Below are positions 43,163 to 51,752 of a stretch of DNA of 64,000 nucleotides, in pieces. Under the pieces are notes generated by a model. It ran no database searches. It worked only from the letters and a program-made list of their open reading frames with translations, and was not told the DNA's origin. Both the position numbers and the translations under genes were made by a program. Within the stretch, counting starts at the first letter, position 1, and each line of letters begins with the position of its first letter. This DNA is from Xanthomonas hortorum pv. cynarae (GTDB lineage Bacteria; Pseudomonadota; Gammaproteobacteria; Xanthomonadales; Xanthomonadaceae). Where the stretch lies: assembly GCF_002939985.1 (NCBI RefSeq), contig NZ_MDFM01000008.1:113653-177652 (forward strand). Reading direction: 5' to 3'.

Positions 43163-43963
43163 TCATGCATGTCCGTCGCCTTGCTTCCGCTGTTGGCAGA
43201 CTTCATTCAGGTCATTTATCGTAGCCGCCAGGGTGCGGTAGCGTTGCATGAGCCGTTGCAGTTTCAGGATCCGCTCGCACGGCGCAGCGCTTTCCTGCAA
43301 GCCATCCAGCTGCACTTCGGCATGCCTGAAGACCTCGGCCAGGCAGGTCGAGCGAGCCATCGCGTTCAATGCCAGCGATCGCACGTGAGCGCGCTGCATC
43401 GCATCGTTGTGCGTATTCGTCAGCTGGTCGGCTGTCGTGGTCGGGGCAGGCACTTGCTCCAACGGTGCAAGTGCCTGCAGCAGAAACTCCAATTGACTGT
43501 CGCGTACCTGATTGCGCCGCGCCAATAGACGATTGCGTTGATCGAGCACGCGTTGTTCCTGCGGCATCGCCTGGCGCTCCTCAAGAAACAAGCGCGTAGT
43601 GATGGCATGGTATTGCGTGTTGAGTTGGATCAGACGGCGGTTCATGCCTTGCAACAGCGACTGCATTCCAGCGCGCGGCAATCGTGCAGCGCCTGGCGGT
43701 GATGCGTGGGACGCAACACCAGCCAAGCGCGGCGATGATGGAAACCAGGCCTGCGCTGCCTGTTGCTGCGTCCGTTGAAGCGCGCAGGCAGGTGCTCGCT
43801 CCTGTCGTGCGGCAGCCGCATGCCGCAAATTTACGCCGCCAGCCGCCGCAGGCAGCCTGCGCGGTTGGGCAAACAGCCGCGACGTGCCTGAGCCGGAGGC
43901 ACCGGTTGCATCTGCGGCAGCGCTCGTTGCCTGCCGTTCTTTCAACCAGGGATTCAGCCGCAT
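43163..43963 (-). CDS. XopR-like paralogue, candidate type III effector
   Basis: 266 residues, homologous to the C-terminal half of the neighbouring xopR product. Both begin MR(R)LNP, and share RNQVRDSQL, LAPLEQVPAP and an LxxLQES motif in matching order. The disordered part is much shorter (about residues 10-105, Ala/Gln/Arg-rich), so it looks like a truncated or minimal copy. GGAG lies 6 nt before the ATG at 43963; a TTG 12 nt upstream is less likely. It has its own PIP box at 44041-44065. Secretion is inferred from the promoter and N-terminus. No known name is assigned. Confidence 0.72.
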   Translation of the reverse strand: MRLNPWLKERQATSAAADATGASGSGTSRLFAQPRRLPAAAGGVNLRHAAAARQERAPACALQRTQQQAAQAWFPSSPRLAGVASHASPPGAARLPRAGMQSLLQGMNRRLIQLNTQYHAITTRLFLEERQAMPQEQRVLDQRNRLLARRNQVRDSQLEFLLQALAPLEQVPAPTTTADQLTNTHNDAMQRAHVRSLALNAMARSTCLAEVFRHAEVQLDGLQESAAPCERILKLQRLMQRYRTLAATINDLNEVCQQRKQGDGHA

Positions 43964-44004
43964 GACCCACTCCAACCGGACGACGAGCCCTGTGTGTGGT
44001 CGCT

Positions 44005-44010
44005 AAGGTA
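44005..44010 (-). promoter_or_regulatory. Probable -10 of the XopR-like gene
   Basis: Minus-strand TACCTT, same distance from its PIP box as the xopR -10 (30 nt). It differs from YANNRT at one position. Confidence 0.5.
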
Positions 44011-44040
44011 TCGAGCTTGTTTTACCGAACCCGGTACGCT

Positions 44041-44065
44041 GCGAACAAACGGCCCACTAACCGAA
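44041..44065 (-). promoter_or_regulatory. PIP box of the XopR-like gene
   Basis: On the minus strand TTCGG-N15-TTCGC, identical in both half-sites to the xopR PIP box. It lies 78 bp before the start codon and just beyond the 3' end of the EamA transporter gene. Confidence 0.8.
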
Positions 44066-44077
44066 CGGCTGATGTTT

Positions 44078-44950
44078 TCAAGCGGTGTACATGCCCCATG
44101 CAATGGCGGCGATCGCCGGGACCGCCAGCAGCAGACCCACGCGTACGCGTGTGCCGAGACGCTCCTTGAACCCGAGCGCGCCCACCAGCACGCCAAGGAC
44201 GACCACGCCGATGTTCATGCTCGCAAAGACCGTAGCGGGGCTGTGCGGCAATGCTTGATGGGCGCGCACATAGCAAAAGATGTTGCCGAAATTGAGCATG
44301 CCCAGCAGCACGCCGGCCACGACGTTGCGGCCGTCCATCCGCACGCCGCGTGTCCAGCGCAGCCCCTGCAGCAGCGACATCAGGACGAAGGCGATTGCGA
44401 AGCACAGTGTGAGCGAGGTCAGCGACGACGTACCGGCCTGCGCGATGGTCTTGAGCAACAGATCGATCAGTGCAAAGCCCATCCACACGCCCAGCAGCCA
44501 CAGCCACGCAGCCGAGGGAGCCGGCGCAGCGCGGTTGCGCGGATCTGCGCGTTGCACGATGCATACGATGGCCAGCAGGCCCATGCCCAGTCCAGTCAGC
44601 TTCCATGCGTTGAACGGCTCGCCGAACAGGGTGAAAGCCGCCGCCAACGACAGCAGCAACGACAAACGTTGCGCCATCTCGGTACGCACGATGCCGGCGG
44701 TGGTCACGGCGCGCGCCAGCACCATGAAGATCGACGGCAGCGCAACCGAAAGCGCCAGCAATGCTGCCCACGGTGTGGACGGCGCATGCAACGTGTCCAA
44801 CGCAGGATCCAGCAACAGCCAAGCCAGGACGGCAGCGGTGGCGTAGTTCCAGGTGATCGCCTGCGCAGCGTCCAGTCGGTAGCGCGGCAGCAGCTTGAGA
44901 AGCACCGACACCAGGACACTGCAAACAACGGCAAACAGCAGGAAATACAT
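44078..44950 (-). CDS. EamA/DMT-superfamily transporter
   Basis: 290 residues with about ten membrane helices in two EamA repeats. The first begins YFLLFAVVCSVLVSVLLKLL, and the second near AWLWLLGVWMGFALIDLLLKT. PSIFMVLARAVTTAGIVRTEMAQRLSLLLSLAAAFTLFGE is the usual EamA repeat end. Such proteins export metabolites or amino acids; the substrate is unknown. The start at 44950 begins the first helix. It is divergent from the alpha/beta hydrolase gene. Confidence 0.85.
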   Translation of the reverse strand: MYFLLFAVVCSVLVSVLLKLLPRYRLDAAQAITWNYATAAVLAWLLLDPALDTLHAPSTPWAALLALSVALPSIFMVLARAVTTAGIVRTEMAQRLSLLLSLAAAFTLFGEPFNAWKLTGLGMGLLAIVCIVQRADPRNRAAPAPSAAWLWLLGVWMGFALIDLLLKTIAQAGTSSLTSLTLCFAIAFVLMSLLQGLRWTRGVRMDGRNVVAGVLLGMLNFGNIFCYVRAHQALPHSPATVFASMNIGVVVLGVLVGALGFKERLGTRVRVGLLLAVPAIAAIAWGMYTA

Positions 44951-45016
44951 AGGCAACGCAACGAAGTGTGCAGGCAGGGCGATGAACGCGGCCGGCGGGG
45001 CGGCTATTATGAGGGC

Positions 45017-45679
45017 ATGTCCAATCTCCCATTCCCCACCGAATCGGCTGCGTTGACGTTGGAGGGGCCGGTCGGCCCGCTCGATATCGCGGTCGATCTG
45101 CCCGAGCCGGACGTCGCTGTGCAACCGGTCACCGCCATCGTCTGTCATCCGCTCTCCACCGAGGGCGGCAGCATGCACAACAAGGTCGTCACCATGGCCG
45201 CGCGCGCGTTGCGCGAGCTGGGCATCACCGTGGTGCGCTTCAATTTCCGCAGTGTCGGCAGCTCGGCCGGCAGCTTCGATCATGGCAACGGCGAGCAGGA
45301 CGATCTGCGTGCGGTTGCCGCGTGGGTGCGCAGCCAACGCCCGGGCGACACGCTGTGGCTGGCCGGTTTCAGCTTCGGCGCCTACGTGTCGTTGCGCGCT
45401 GCCGGCTCGCTCGAACCGCAGGTGTTGATCTCGATCGCGCCGCCGGCCGGGCGCTGGGATTTCAGCGACATGCAGCCGCCTGCGCACTGGTTGGTGATTC
45501 AGGGCGATGCCGATGAAATCGTCGACCCGCAGGCGGTCTACGACTGGCTGGACACGTTGGAGCAGCAACCCGAGCTGGTGCGCATGCCCGACACCAGCCA
45601 CTTCTTCCACCGCAAATTGATCGACCTGCGCGGTGCGATCCAGCATGGTGTCCGGCGCTGGTTGCCGGCCGCAGTCTGA
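45017..45679 (+). CDS. Alpha/beta hydrolase (CocE/NonD- or YfhR-like)
   Basis: 220 residues. The nucleophile is in LAGFSFGAYVSLRAAG (GFSFG), the acid in VIQGDADEIVDPQ and the His in TSHFFHRKLIDLR. AIVCHPLSTEGGSMHNKV is the oxyanion block of the small KANL3/TEX30-like hydrolase group. Substrate unknown. Divergent from the EamA gene with 66 bp between starts. Confidence 0.85.
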   Translation: MSNLPFPTESAALTLEGPVGPLDIAVDLPEPDVAVQPVTAIVCHPLSTEGGSMHNKVVTMAARALRELGITVVRFNFRSVGSSAGSFDHGNGEQDDLRAVAAWVRSQRPGDTLWLAGFSFGAYVSLRAAGSLEPQVLISIAPPAGRWDFSDMQPPAHWLVIQGDADEIVDPQAVYDWLDTLEQQPELVRMPDTSHFFHRKLIDLRGAIQHGVRRWLPAAV

Positions 45680-45764
45680 CCGCGGCATGGCCCCACGCAT
45701 AGGCGTATCGCTCTGCGATGCGCCGTTAAGCGGGCTTGGCAGCAGCCGGCCCGCGGAGAACACG

Positions 45765-46859
45765 ATGACTGAGATGACCCCGTCGCAGCGCTACGCCGCC
45801 GGCGTACAACGCGGCGACTGGCGCGCCGATCCTGCGCAGCAGGCGGCGTTGGCGGAGCTGGACCGTATCCACGAGGCCTTGGTGGACAGCGCGCAGGATG
45901 GCTGGCTGGACCGGCTGTCGGCCTTCTGGAAAAAGCCCGAGCCGGTGCGCGGCCTGTACTTCTGGGGTGGCGTGGGGCGCGGCAAGACCTTCCTGGTCGA
46001 CCTGTTCTACGACGGGCTGCCGATCAAGCAGAAATACCGCACGCATTTCCATAGGTTCATGCGCGGCGTGCACGAGCAATTGCGCGAGCACGCCGGGCAA
46101 AGCGACCCGTTGGCCAAGATCGCCCAGCAGTGGCGCGAGAATCTGCGCGTGCTGGTGCTGGACGAATTCTTCGTCACTGATATCGGCGATGCGATGTTGC
46201 TGGCGCGCCTGCTGGAACGTTTGTTCGCCGAAGGTGTGACCCTGGTGACCACCTCCAACACCGCGCCGGAAAACCTCTACGCCAATGGCTTGCAGCGCGA
46301 CAGCTTCATGCCGGCGATCGGCTTGCTGCAGAAGTTCTGCGTCGAGCTGTATGCCGAAGGCACCGAGGATTACCGCATGCGCGCATTGACGCGTTCGCCG
46401 GTGTACCGCGCGCCGCTGGATGCGCAGGCCGATGAGTGGCTCAGCCAGCGCTGGAGCGAATTGAGCGGAAATGCCGAGGCACGTGGCGGCAATATCGAAA
46501 TCGAAGCGCGCAAGATCGCGGTGCGCGCACGCGGCAAGAGCATCGCCTGGTTCGACTTCGCTGCGCTGTGCGAAGGCCCGCGCGGCCCGGGCGACTACAT
46601 CGAGATCGCGCGCGAATTCACCACGGTGCTGCTGGGTGGCATTCCGCACTTCGACCGCATGAACGAGGACGCAGCGCGCCGTTTCGTTAATCTGATCGAC
46701 GAGCTGTACGACCGCCACGTCAATCTGGTCTGCACCGCGCAGGATGCGCCGCCGGCGTTGTACAGCGGCCAGCGCCTGGCCGGCGCCTTCGAGCGCACCG
46801 CCTCGCGTTTGATCGAGATGCAGAGCGCCGAATATCTGGCCACTGCGCATCGGGCGTGA
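45765..46859 (+). CDS. zapE: Cell division protein ZapE (AFG1-like ATPase)
   Basis: 364 residues. Walker A GGVGRGKTFLVDLFYDGL and Walker B RVLVLDEFFVTDI are intact, followed by sensor residues in TLVTTSNTAPENLYANGLQRD. The C-terminal domain includes YEALEP-like VNLIDELYDRHVNLV. ZapE destabilises FtsZ rings under low oxygen in E. coli (375 aa). The gene stands alone. GGAG lies 9 nt before the ATG at 45765. Confidence 0.93.
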   Translation: MTEMTPSQRYAAGVQRGDWRADPAQQAALAELDRIHEALVDSAQDGWLDRLSAFWKKPEPVRGLYFWGGVGRGKTFLVDLFYDGLPIKQKYRTHFHRFMRGVHEQLREHAGQSDPLAKIAQQWRENLRVLVLDEFFVTDIGDAMLLARLLERLFAEGVTLVTTSNTAPENLYANGLQRDSFMPAIGLLQKFCVELYAEGTEDYRMRALTRSPVYRAPLDAQADEWLSQRWSELSGNAEARGGNIEIEARKIAVRARGKSIAWFDFAALCEGPRGPGDYIEIAREFTTVLLGGIPHFDRMNEDAARRFVNLIDELYDRHVNLVCTAQDAPPALYSGQRLAGAFERTASRLIEMQSAEYLATAHRA

Positions 46860-46963
46860 GTTGATTGCGTGACATGCGTAGGCCAAAGGCGCACTGCACG
46901 GATTGCTTTGCTGGCCTGCGATCTTGCTGGGGCAGCAACGTCATCGCGCGTGCACCGTAGCCG

Positions 46964-47248
46964 TCAGGGACTTTCCCAGTTACTGCGGCTCGGGACAACG
47001 TCGAGGATTTCGGCATCGCCGTTCGGAAATCGGCGATAGATCAGAGTAAATTTTCCGCTGCAGGCGGGCGCCAGATAGGTTCCTGGCTGCACGCCTTTGC
47101 GATGGGTCATGACGCCATCAAGGGTCTGACCCTTGTCGTATATTCGCTGATCTTGTGCATCTGCAGTGTCTTCGTTGGTCGCCTCCACGCAACCGACCCA
47201 GTACTCGACCCTGGCTTCGTCCGCGCGTAGCGTCCAGTACACGGTCAT
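46964..47248 (-). CDS. Small RelE/ParE-like protein, putative toxin
   Basis: 94 residues. Beta-strand-rich, with an N-terminal MTVYWTLRADEARVEYWVG and a C-terminal FTLIYRRFPNGDAEILDVV, the latter like the RelE/ParE fold end (YRV...EILxV). Its ATG overlaps the stop of the upstream 178-aa gene (47245-47248), as in toxin-antitoxin pairs, but the upstream protein is unusually long. Assignment is tentative; the middle part shows no family motif. Confidence 0.45.
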   Translation of the reverse strand: MTVYWTLRADEARVEYWVGCVEATNEDTADAQDQRIYDKGQTLDGVMTHRKGVQPGTYLAPACSGKFTLIYRRFPNGDAEILDVVPSRSNWESP

Positions 47249-47781
47249 GGCTTGGCGATGTGTTTCCTGGCCTGCTGTTTCAATGCCTGCAAGCGATCAC
47301 GTGCGTGTTGGCCTGTCAGCGAGTCAGCCGGATTGGCATCGGCGGCCTCCACGGCAGAGCGCGTGCGGTCGGTCAAAAACCGCAGATACGCAGCGTCCTT
47401 GTGCACGCCTGCGATGCGGCTCTGCTGATCTGCGCGTTTGCGCAGTCTGATGCGCACATTGTTTGCCGGATCCGCTTTCCGGGTGTTGTCGACGCGGTAG
47501 CTGTGGATGCCGATCTGGTGCAACGCTTTGGCTGCAGCCTCGATCCCGGCAAAGGTGCGCGGCTCTCCCAATTTGGAGATGAGCAGGCGCCGGCTATGGT
47601 CGCGCGCAAGCAGTTGCACCGCATAGCCATCGTCGGCCCCGAGCACGATCGCGTCTGACATGACGCCGGCTGCTACCAGCTCTTTGGCAGCCGCCAGCTT
47701 TACGGCCGGCATGTCTTTCACCAGAGGTGATGTTTTGCCCTTCAGGTGAAGTGATCGGAGGACAGATGTGAGGTCGGACAT
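47245..47781 (-). CDS. 178-aa protein, partner of the RelE/ParE-like gene
   Basis: No family recognised. The N-terminal about 100 residues (VKDMPAVKLAAAKELVAAGVMSDAIVLGADDG) look alpha/beta. The C-terminal helix (EAADANPADSLTGQHARDRLQALKQQA) resembles Phd/ParD-type antitoxin tails, so it may be an antitoxin with an extra domain. It overlaps the 94-aa gene by ATGA. No DNA-binding motif is obvious. Confidence 0.5.
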   Translation of the reverse strand: MSDLTSVLRSLHLKGKTSPLVKDMPAVKLAAAKELVAAGVMSDAIVLGADDGYAVQLLARDHSRRLLISKLGEPRTFAGIEAAAKALHQIGIHSYRVDNTRKADPANNVRIRLRKRADQQSRIAGVHKDAAYLRFLTDRTRSAVEAADANPADSLTGQHARDRLQALKQQARKHIAKP

Positions 47782-47891
47782 ACGATTCTGGCGATACGAG
47801 CAGGGTTCCCGATTACTTATAACTCAGGTGGCCGGCAGCTGCACGGCTGCAGCACATTGCGGATTTTTCTCAAGAGCGAATAAAATCGCTT

Positions 47892-47915
47892 GCTATTAAA
47901 TAGCGTGCTATTTAA
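47892..47915. promoter_or_regulatory. OhrR operator (nested palindromes)
   Basis: Two overlapping palindromes: GCTATT-A-AATAGC (47892-47904) and TTAAATAGC-GT-GCTATTTAA (47896-47915). They lie 9-33 bp before the ohrR ATG, so they mark the autoregulatory OhrR site. AT-rich symmetry fits known OhrR boxes. Confidence 0.75.
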
Positions 47916-47924
47916 AGTGCAGCC

Positions 47925-48386
47925 ATGGACACCGCCACAGCCACCACCGCCCGGACCAATGCGCTGCTGCAGCTCGACAACCAGCTGTGCTTTGCGCTGT
48001 ATTCGGCCAACCTGGCGATGCACAAGCTCTACCGCGGGCTGCTGAAGGCGCTGGACCTGACCTATCCGCAGTACCTGGTGATGCTGGTGCTGTGGGAGAC
48101 CGACGGCCGCAGCGTGTCGGAGATCGGCGAGCGCCTGTACCTGGACTCGGCGACGCTGACGCCGCTGCTCAAGCGCTTGCAGGCCGCCGGGTTGGTCACC
48201 CGCACGCGCGCCGTCAGCGACGAGCGTCAGGTGATCATCGGGCTGACCGACGCCGGTCGCGCCTTGCGCGGTAAGGCGGGCGCGGTGCCGGAGCAGGTGT
48301 TCTGCGCGTCGGCGTGTTCGTTGGACGAACTGCGTCAACTCAAGCAGGAACTGGAAAAGCTACGCTCCAGCCTCGGCACGGCGTGA
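47925..48386 (+). CDS. ohrR: Organic hydroperoxide-sensing MarR regulator OhrR
   Basis: 153 residues. Two-Cys OhrR: the peroxidatic Cys is C22 ([12 protein letters not shown]), and the resolving Cys lies near residue 127 ([12 protein letters not shown]). This matches X. campestris OhrR, in which oxidation to a C22-C127 disulphide releases DNA. The winged HTH is at about 50-110 ([21 protein letters not shown]). It autoregulates and represses ohr, which lies 106 bp downstream. Nested palindromes lie before the start. Confidence 0.95.
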   Translation: MDTATATTARTNALLQLDNQLCFALYSANLAMHKLYRGLLKALDLTYPQYLVMLVLWETDGRSVSEIGERLYLDSATLTPLLKRLQAAGLVTRTRAVSDERQVIIGLTDAGRALRGKAGAVPEQVFCASACSLDELRQLKQELEKLRSSLGTA

Positions 48387-48492
48387 GTCGATCCACCCGT
48401 GGCTACGTTCTTAATTTACATGTCGCACACGATTCAATCGTCAACGATTCAACCCCATCCTGCGCCGAGAGCGCTCACCTTGGAGAACCACC

Positions 48493-48921
48493 ATGGCCTC
48501 ACCTGAAAAGATCCTCTACACCGCCCACGCCACCGCAACCGGCGGCCGCGAAGGCCGCGCCTTGTCCTCGGACAAGGCGCTGGACGCCAAGCTGTCCACC
48601 CCGCGCGAGCTGGGCGGCGCTGGCGGCGATGGCACCAACCCGGAGCAGCTGTTCGCTGCCGGTTATGCGGCCTGCTTCATCGGCGCGATGAAGGCCGTTG
48701 CAGGTCAGGACAAGCTCAAGCTGCCGGGCGAAGTGAGCATCGACAGCAGCGTCGGCATCGGCCAGATTCCGGGTGGCTTCGGCATTGCGGTGGAGTTGCG
48801 CATCGCGGTGCCGGGCATGGACAAGGCCGAACTGCAGGCGCTGGTCGACAAGGCCCACCAGGTCTGCCCGTACTCCAACGCCACGCGCGGCAACATCGAC
48901 GTCACCCTGACCCTGGCCTGA
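48493..48921 (+). CDS. ohr: Organic hydroperoxide resistance protein Ohr
   Basis: 142 residues. Thiol peroxidase that reduces fatty-acid and alkyl hydroperoxides using lipoyl donors. Both catalytic cysteines are kept: [12 protein letters not shown] (C61) and [12 protein letters not shown] (C125), as in Xylella Ohr. It follows ohrR on the same strand; the gap contains CGATTCAATCG-like repeats (about 48432-48463), possibly a second promoter. A hairpin at 48965-48990 follows. Confidence 0.96.
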   Translation: MASPEKILYTAHATATGGREGRALSSDKALDAKLSTPRELGGAGGDGTNPEQLFAAGYAACFIGAMKAVAGQDKLKLPGEVSIDSSVGIGQIPGGFGIAVELRIAVPGMDKAELQALVDKAHQVCPYSNATRGNIDVTLTLA

Positions 48922-48964
48922 TCCACGCCAGTGCTGCCGCGCATATCGCGTAGCAGTGTCAGAA

Positions 48965-48990
48965 GCGGCCCGGCGCATGCGTCGGGCCGC
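48965..48990 (+). terminator. Hairpin after ohr
   Basis: GCGGCCCG (48965-48972) pairs with CGGGCCGC (48983-48990), loop of 10 nt. Only a short T-poor tail follows (GTTCGTTT), so terminator strength is uncertain. Confidence 0.5.
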
Positions 48991-49085
48991 GTTCGTTTAC
49001 ACGTGCTGGCGATGCCCGCAGCCGCGCGGCACACTACGGCGATGACAGTGCTTGTTTCGCCGGCGCCGACCGGACTCTTCTGCGC

Positions 49086-49787
49086 ATGAGCGCGCCGCGT
49101 CCCACCTTGTTGCTGCTGCCGGGCCTGCTCAACGATGCGCAGCTGTGGCAGGCGCAGCGCGTGGCATTGGCCAACGTTGCCGAGTGCGAGGTCGGCGACA
49201 TCACCCAGGGCGAGAGCATGCGCGCGCTGGCGACGCAGGTGCTGGCGCAGATGCCGCCGCGTTTCGCATTGGCCGGTTTCTCGTTGGGCGGCTATGTGGC
49301 GCAGGACATCCTGCGCATCGCGCCCGAGCGTGTGGAGCGCCTGGCCTTGCTGGATACCTCCGCACGTGCCGATTCGCCCGAGCGTGTCGCGCAACGGCGC
49401 GCGCAGGAAGCGAGCGTGCGTGGCGGAAAGACGTTTCTTGGATTCGGCGAACGGCTGATGCGGCACTACGTGCATCCATCGCGGTGGCAGGACGCGGCCT
49501 TGCTGGAACGCGTGCGCGGCATGACCCAGCGCCTGGGCGTGGAGGTCTTCGTGCGCCAGAACCGGCTGGAGCGGGAAGATGGTCGCGCGTTGCTACGCGC
49601 CTACACCGGCCCGCTGCTGGTGCTGTGCGGCCAGGACGATACGATCACCCCGCCTACGTTGCACGAGGAAATGGCTGCGCTCGCCGTGCAGGCACAGTTG
49701 GTGCAAGTGCCTGCGTGTGGCCATCTGTCGCCATTGGAGCAGCCACAGGCGGTATCGGATGCGCTGCGGGAATGGCTGCTGGCCTGA
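49086..49787 (+). CDS. Alpha/beta-fold hydrolase
   Basis: 233 residues. Nucleophile GFSLGGYVA (Ser about residue 62), acid in LLVLCGQDDTITPP, His in ACGHLSPLEQP. LLLLPGLLNDAQLW supplies the oxyanion Leu/Asn. Substrate unknown (MhpC/PcaD-like). It converges on the DUF2884 gene with 9 bp between stops. Confidence 0.82.
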   Translation: MSAPRPTLLLLPGLLNDAQLWQAQRVALANVAECEVGDITQGESMRALATQVLAQMPPRFALAGFSLGGYVAQDILRIAPERVERLALLDTSARADSPERVAQRRAQEASVRGGKTFLGFGERLMRHYVHPSRWQDAALLERVRGMTQRLGVEVFVRQNRLEREDGRALLRAYTGPLLVLCGQDDTITPPTLHEEMAALAVQAQLVQVPACGHLSPLEQPQAVSDALREWLLA

Positions 49788-49796
49788 TACGCGCTC

Positions 49797-50606
49797 TCAG
49801 TGCGCAGCCGTCACCACCACGCTGTTGGAAGCCGGCGCATCGTCTTGCTCCTCTTGCCGATGCGTCTTTAGCTCCAGCATCTGCAAGCGCTCGCCATGAA
49901 AGCGATAGTCCAGCGCCTGTTGTACCGCGTACAACGCTTCTACCTGTGTGCATAAGGTGTGCGCTTGCGCCTCCAGCGCTTCGCTGCGTGCCTGCATTTG
50001 CTGTTCCATCCGCGCGTCCAATTGCTCCCCGCGGCGCTCCAGCTGCGCGGTGCGTCCGGTCATCACCGTCCACATCACGCTGCGGGTCAGGCCGCCGGCC
50101 AACTCTTCTGCGGCCTGTTCGACATTGGCTTCGAAGTGTTCGTCGAACAGCTCCTGCTCCCAGCGCCCGCGCCCCAGGGTGGTATCGACCTGCGCAAGTG
50201 CGGTGACGCGCAGCCGCTCCACCTTGCGCTCCTGGCGCATGCTGCCGGTGAGCATCTGCACCACGCCGGCCAGCGCATCGAAGGTGATGTCGACCACCGA
50301 CCGGGCAATGTCGGTCACTGCCGGCATCAGCGTGCGGGCGCCGTACTCGATGTCGCGCAGACGTTGCGCATCGGCAGCGCTGACCGGTTGCGGTTGGCGG
50401 TCCACGTTGAGCTCGCCACCGTGGAAAAAGATCTCGCGCGGCACGCCCTGTTTGCGGCGTAGCCAGATGCCGCCGCTGTCGGCCAGCACGTCGTAAGACG
50501 TGCTGACCTGGCACTGCTGCGAAGACACCTGCGGTTTGGCGGTTTCGGCCTGCGCGCTACAGGCCGCCAGCAATAACAGCGGCGCGAGAAAGGCAGTGGG
50601 GCGCAT
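49797..50606 (-). CDS. DUF2884 (YggN-type) exported protein
   Basis: 269 residues. Signal peptide with lipobox-like LLAACSAQA, so a lipoprotein is possible. A DUF2884 core begins near LADSGGIWLRRKQGVPREIF. The C-terminus is helical and Gln/Glu-rich (EQLDARMEQQMQARSEALEAQ). E. coli YggN is periplasmic and of unknown function. The start at 50606 precedes the signal peptide. It is divergent from the next small unknown gene. Confidence 0.75.
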   Translation of the reverse strand: MRPTAFLAPLLLLAACSAQAETAKPQVSSQQCQVSTSYDVLADSGGIWLRRKQGVPREIFFHGGELNVDRQPQPVSAADAQRLRDIEYGARTLMPAVTDIARSVVDITFDALAGVVQMLTGSMRQERKVERLRVTALAQVDTTLGRGRWEQELFDEHFEANVEQAAEELAGGLTRSVMWTVMTGRTAQLERRGEQLDARMEQQMQARSEALEAQAHTLCTQVEALYAVQQALDYRFHGERLQMLELKTHRQEEQDDAPASNSVVVTAAH

Positions 50607-50772
50607 GGCGGCGGCCTGGGAATCGGAGGACCCCAGCACTACGCGTGGCGATGCGCACCGCCATGGGCAGGAAGTCAGGGTGCCGCACCCCTTTATCCGA
50701 ACAACGGCAACTGCAAAAGCGTGAAACGGGTCGAGCACCTGCACGCCGACATCTTTTTAGCGGCTGGCTCAC

Positions 50773-50802
50773 TTGACTCTCACGGCGGATGGTGTGAATT
50801 AT
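50773..50802 (+). promoter_or_regulatory. Sigma70-like promoter before the 138-aa gene
   Basis: TTGACT (50773-50778) and an A/T-rich AATTAT (50797-50802) are separated by 18 bp, 28 bp before the ATG at 50830. Good -35, loose -10. Confidence 0.5.
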
Positions 50803-50829
50803 GTTGCACAGCAGCATCGGAGCTCCGCA

Positions 50830-51246
50830 ATGCTCGACTCACGCATCGAAAAGGTTGATCTGGCGCTGACCGAAATCGCCCAGAATCCATCGGAAAAGGT
50901 GGCGCTGTGGCAATGGGCTTGCCGCGAGATGTTGCACGAGACGCTGATCGGCATGCACCAGCTCTCGCATCTGGCCGGCATCGCCCGGCAGGTGGCCAAC
51001 GACTGGCGCGAACCGGTGGATGTGATCGCTCCGGCAAAGCCCTATCTGGCTGCCTCGGCGTTGGCCGATCGGCGTCTGCCGCAGGTGCGGGACGGCCTGG
51101 GCAGCACCCACGACGACAACGACCGCGCCAATCTGTGGCGGCTGCGGTATGCCAGCCTGATCGCTGCCACCCTGCAAGGCATGCAGGCATTGGCCGAAAA
51201 ACACCGCATCGACCGTCAGGCAATGGCGATAGGGCAGTTGAGCTAA
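50830..51246 (+). CDS. Hypothetical 138-aa protein
   Basis: No family recognised. Helical and charged, no signal peptide or membrane segment. Features are an acidic start (MLDSRIEKVDLALTEIAQ), WQWACREMLHETLIGMHQLSHLAGIA in the middle, and a His/Arg-containing tail. TTGACT...AATTAT upstream looks like its promoter. A start at 50773 is also possible but lacks a ribosome site. The next gene is on the other strand. Confidence 0.6.
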   Translation: MLDSRIEKVDLALTEIAQNPSEKVALWQWACREMLHETLIGMHQLSHLAGIARQVANDWREPVDVIAPAKPYLAASALADRRLPQVRDGLGSTHDDNDRANLWRLRYASLIAATLQGMQALAEKHRIDRQAMAIGQLS

Positions 51247-51302
51247 GCGTTTATTGCGGCACTGTGTGGCCGAGCGGCTGCGCAGGCGTTCGAGCCGCCG
51301 CT

Positions 51303-51605
51303 TCAGTGCCGAACGGCCGCCTCTTCCATATGCCGCCAGGCATGCCGCACGATCCAGCGCGCCTCATCCCAGGGCACCGACAGCATCGGTTGATAGTGGT
51401 AAAAGCCTTCCTGCAACACGCGGTAGAGCTGCGCCTCGGTAGCGCGCGGGTAAGCCAGATAAATGTCGTAGCCGAGCTTAAGCAGCCGGGCATAGTCGGC
51501 AAAATCGTAGCCGCCCAGATGGCCTTCGGCGTGGACATCGCGCCAATAGGCGATCTCTGCGTCGAGATTGACGACGCGGCGGGTCAAGACGGATGCGGTG
51601 TGCAT
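51303..51605 (-). CDS. Hypothetical 100-aa protein
   Basis: No family recognised. A compact aromatic-rich helical protein (AEIAYWRDVHAEGHLGGYDF, YDIYLAYPRATEAQLYRVL, PWDEARWIVRHAWRHMEE). No signal or membrane segment. A GGAG lies about 7 nt before the ATG at 51605. It is convergent with the 138-aa gene and lies 147 bp beyond an aldo/keto reductase gene. Confidence 0.6.
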   Translation of the reverse strand: MHTASVLTRRVVNLDAEIAYWRDVHAEGHLGGYDFADYARLLKLGYDIYLAYPRATEAQLYRVLQEGFYHYQPMLSVPWDEARWIVRHAWRHMEEAAVRH

Positions 51606-51752
51606 GGGTAGGACTCCGTTGTCGAGACTTACCCCCCTGTGCTGGCACCGTAGCAGCGGCTGCCGCGTGCAACCAGCGCGCGACGACGAGCGGTCGTCGC
51701 GGCTGCTGTGCCCCGTACCGGGCGATGCCGGGACGGGGCAAAAACCGAGAAC

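Noticed and set aside
43994..45679. A 561-codon open frame that runs antisense over the EamA gene into the hydrolase
   Set aside because: Only the part from 45017 has hydrolase motifs. The upstream part is antisense to the transporter and repetitive in Arg/Gln.
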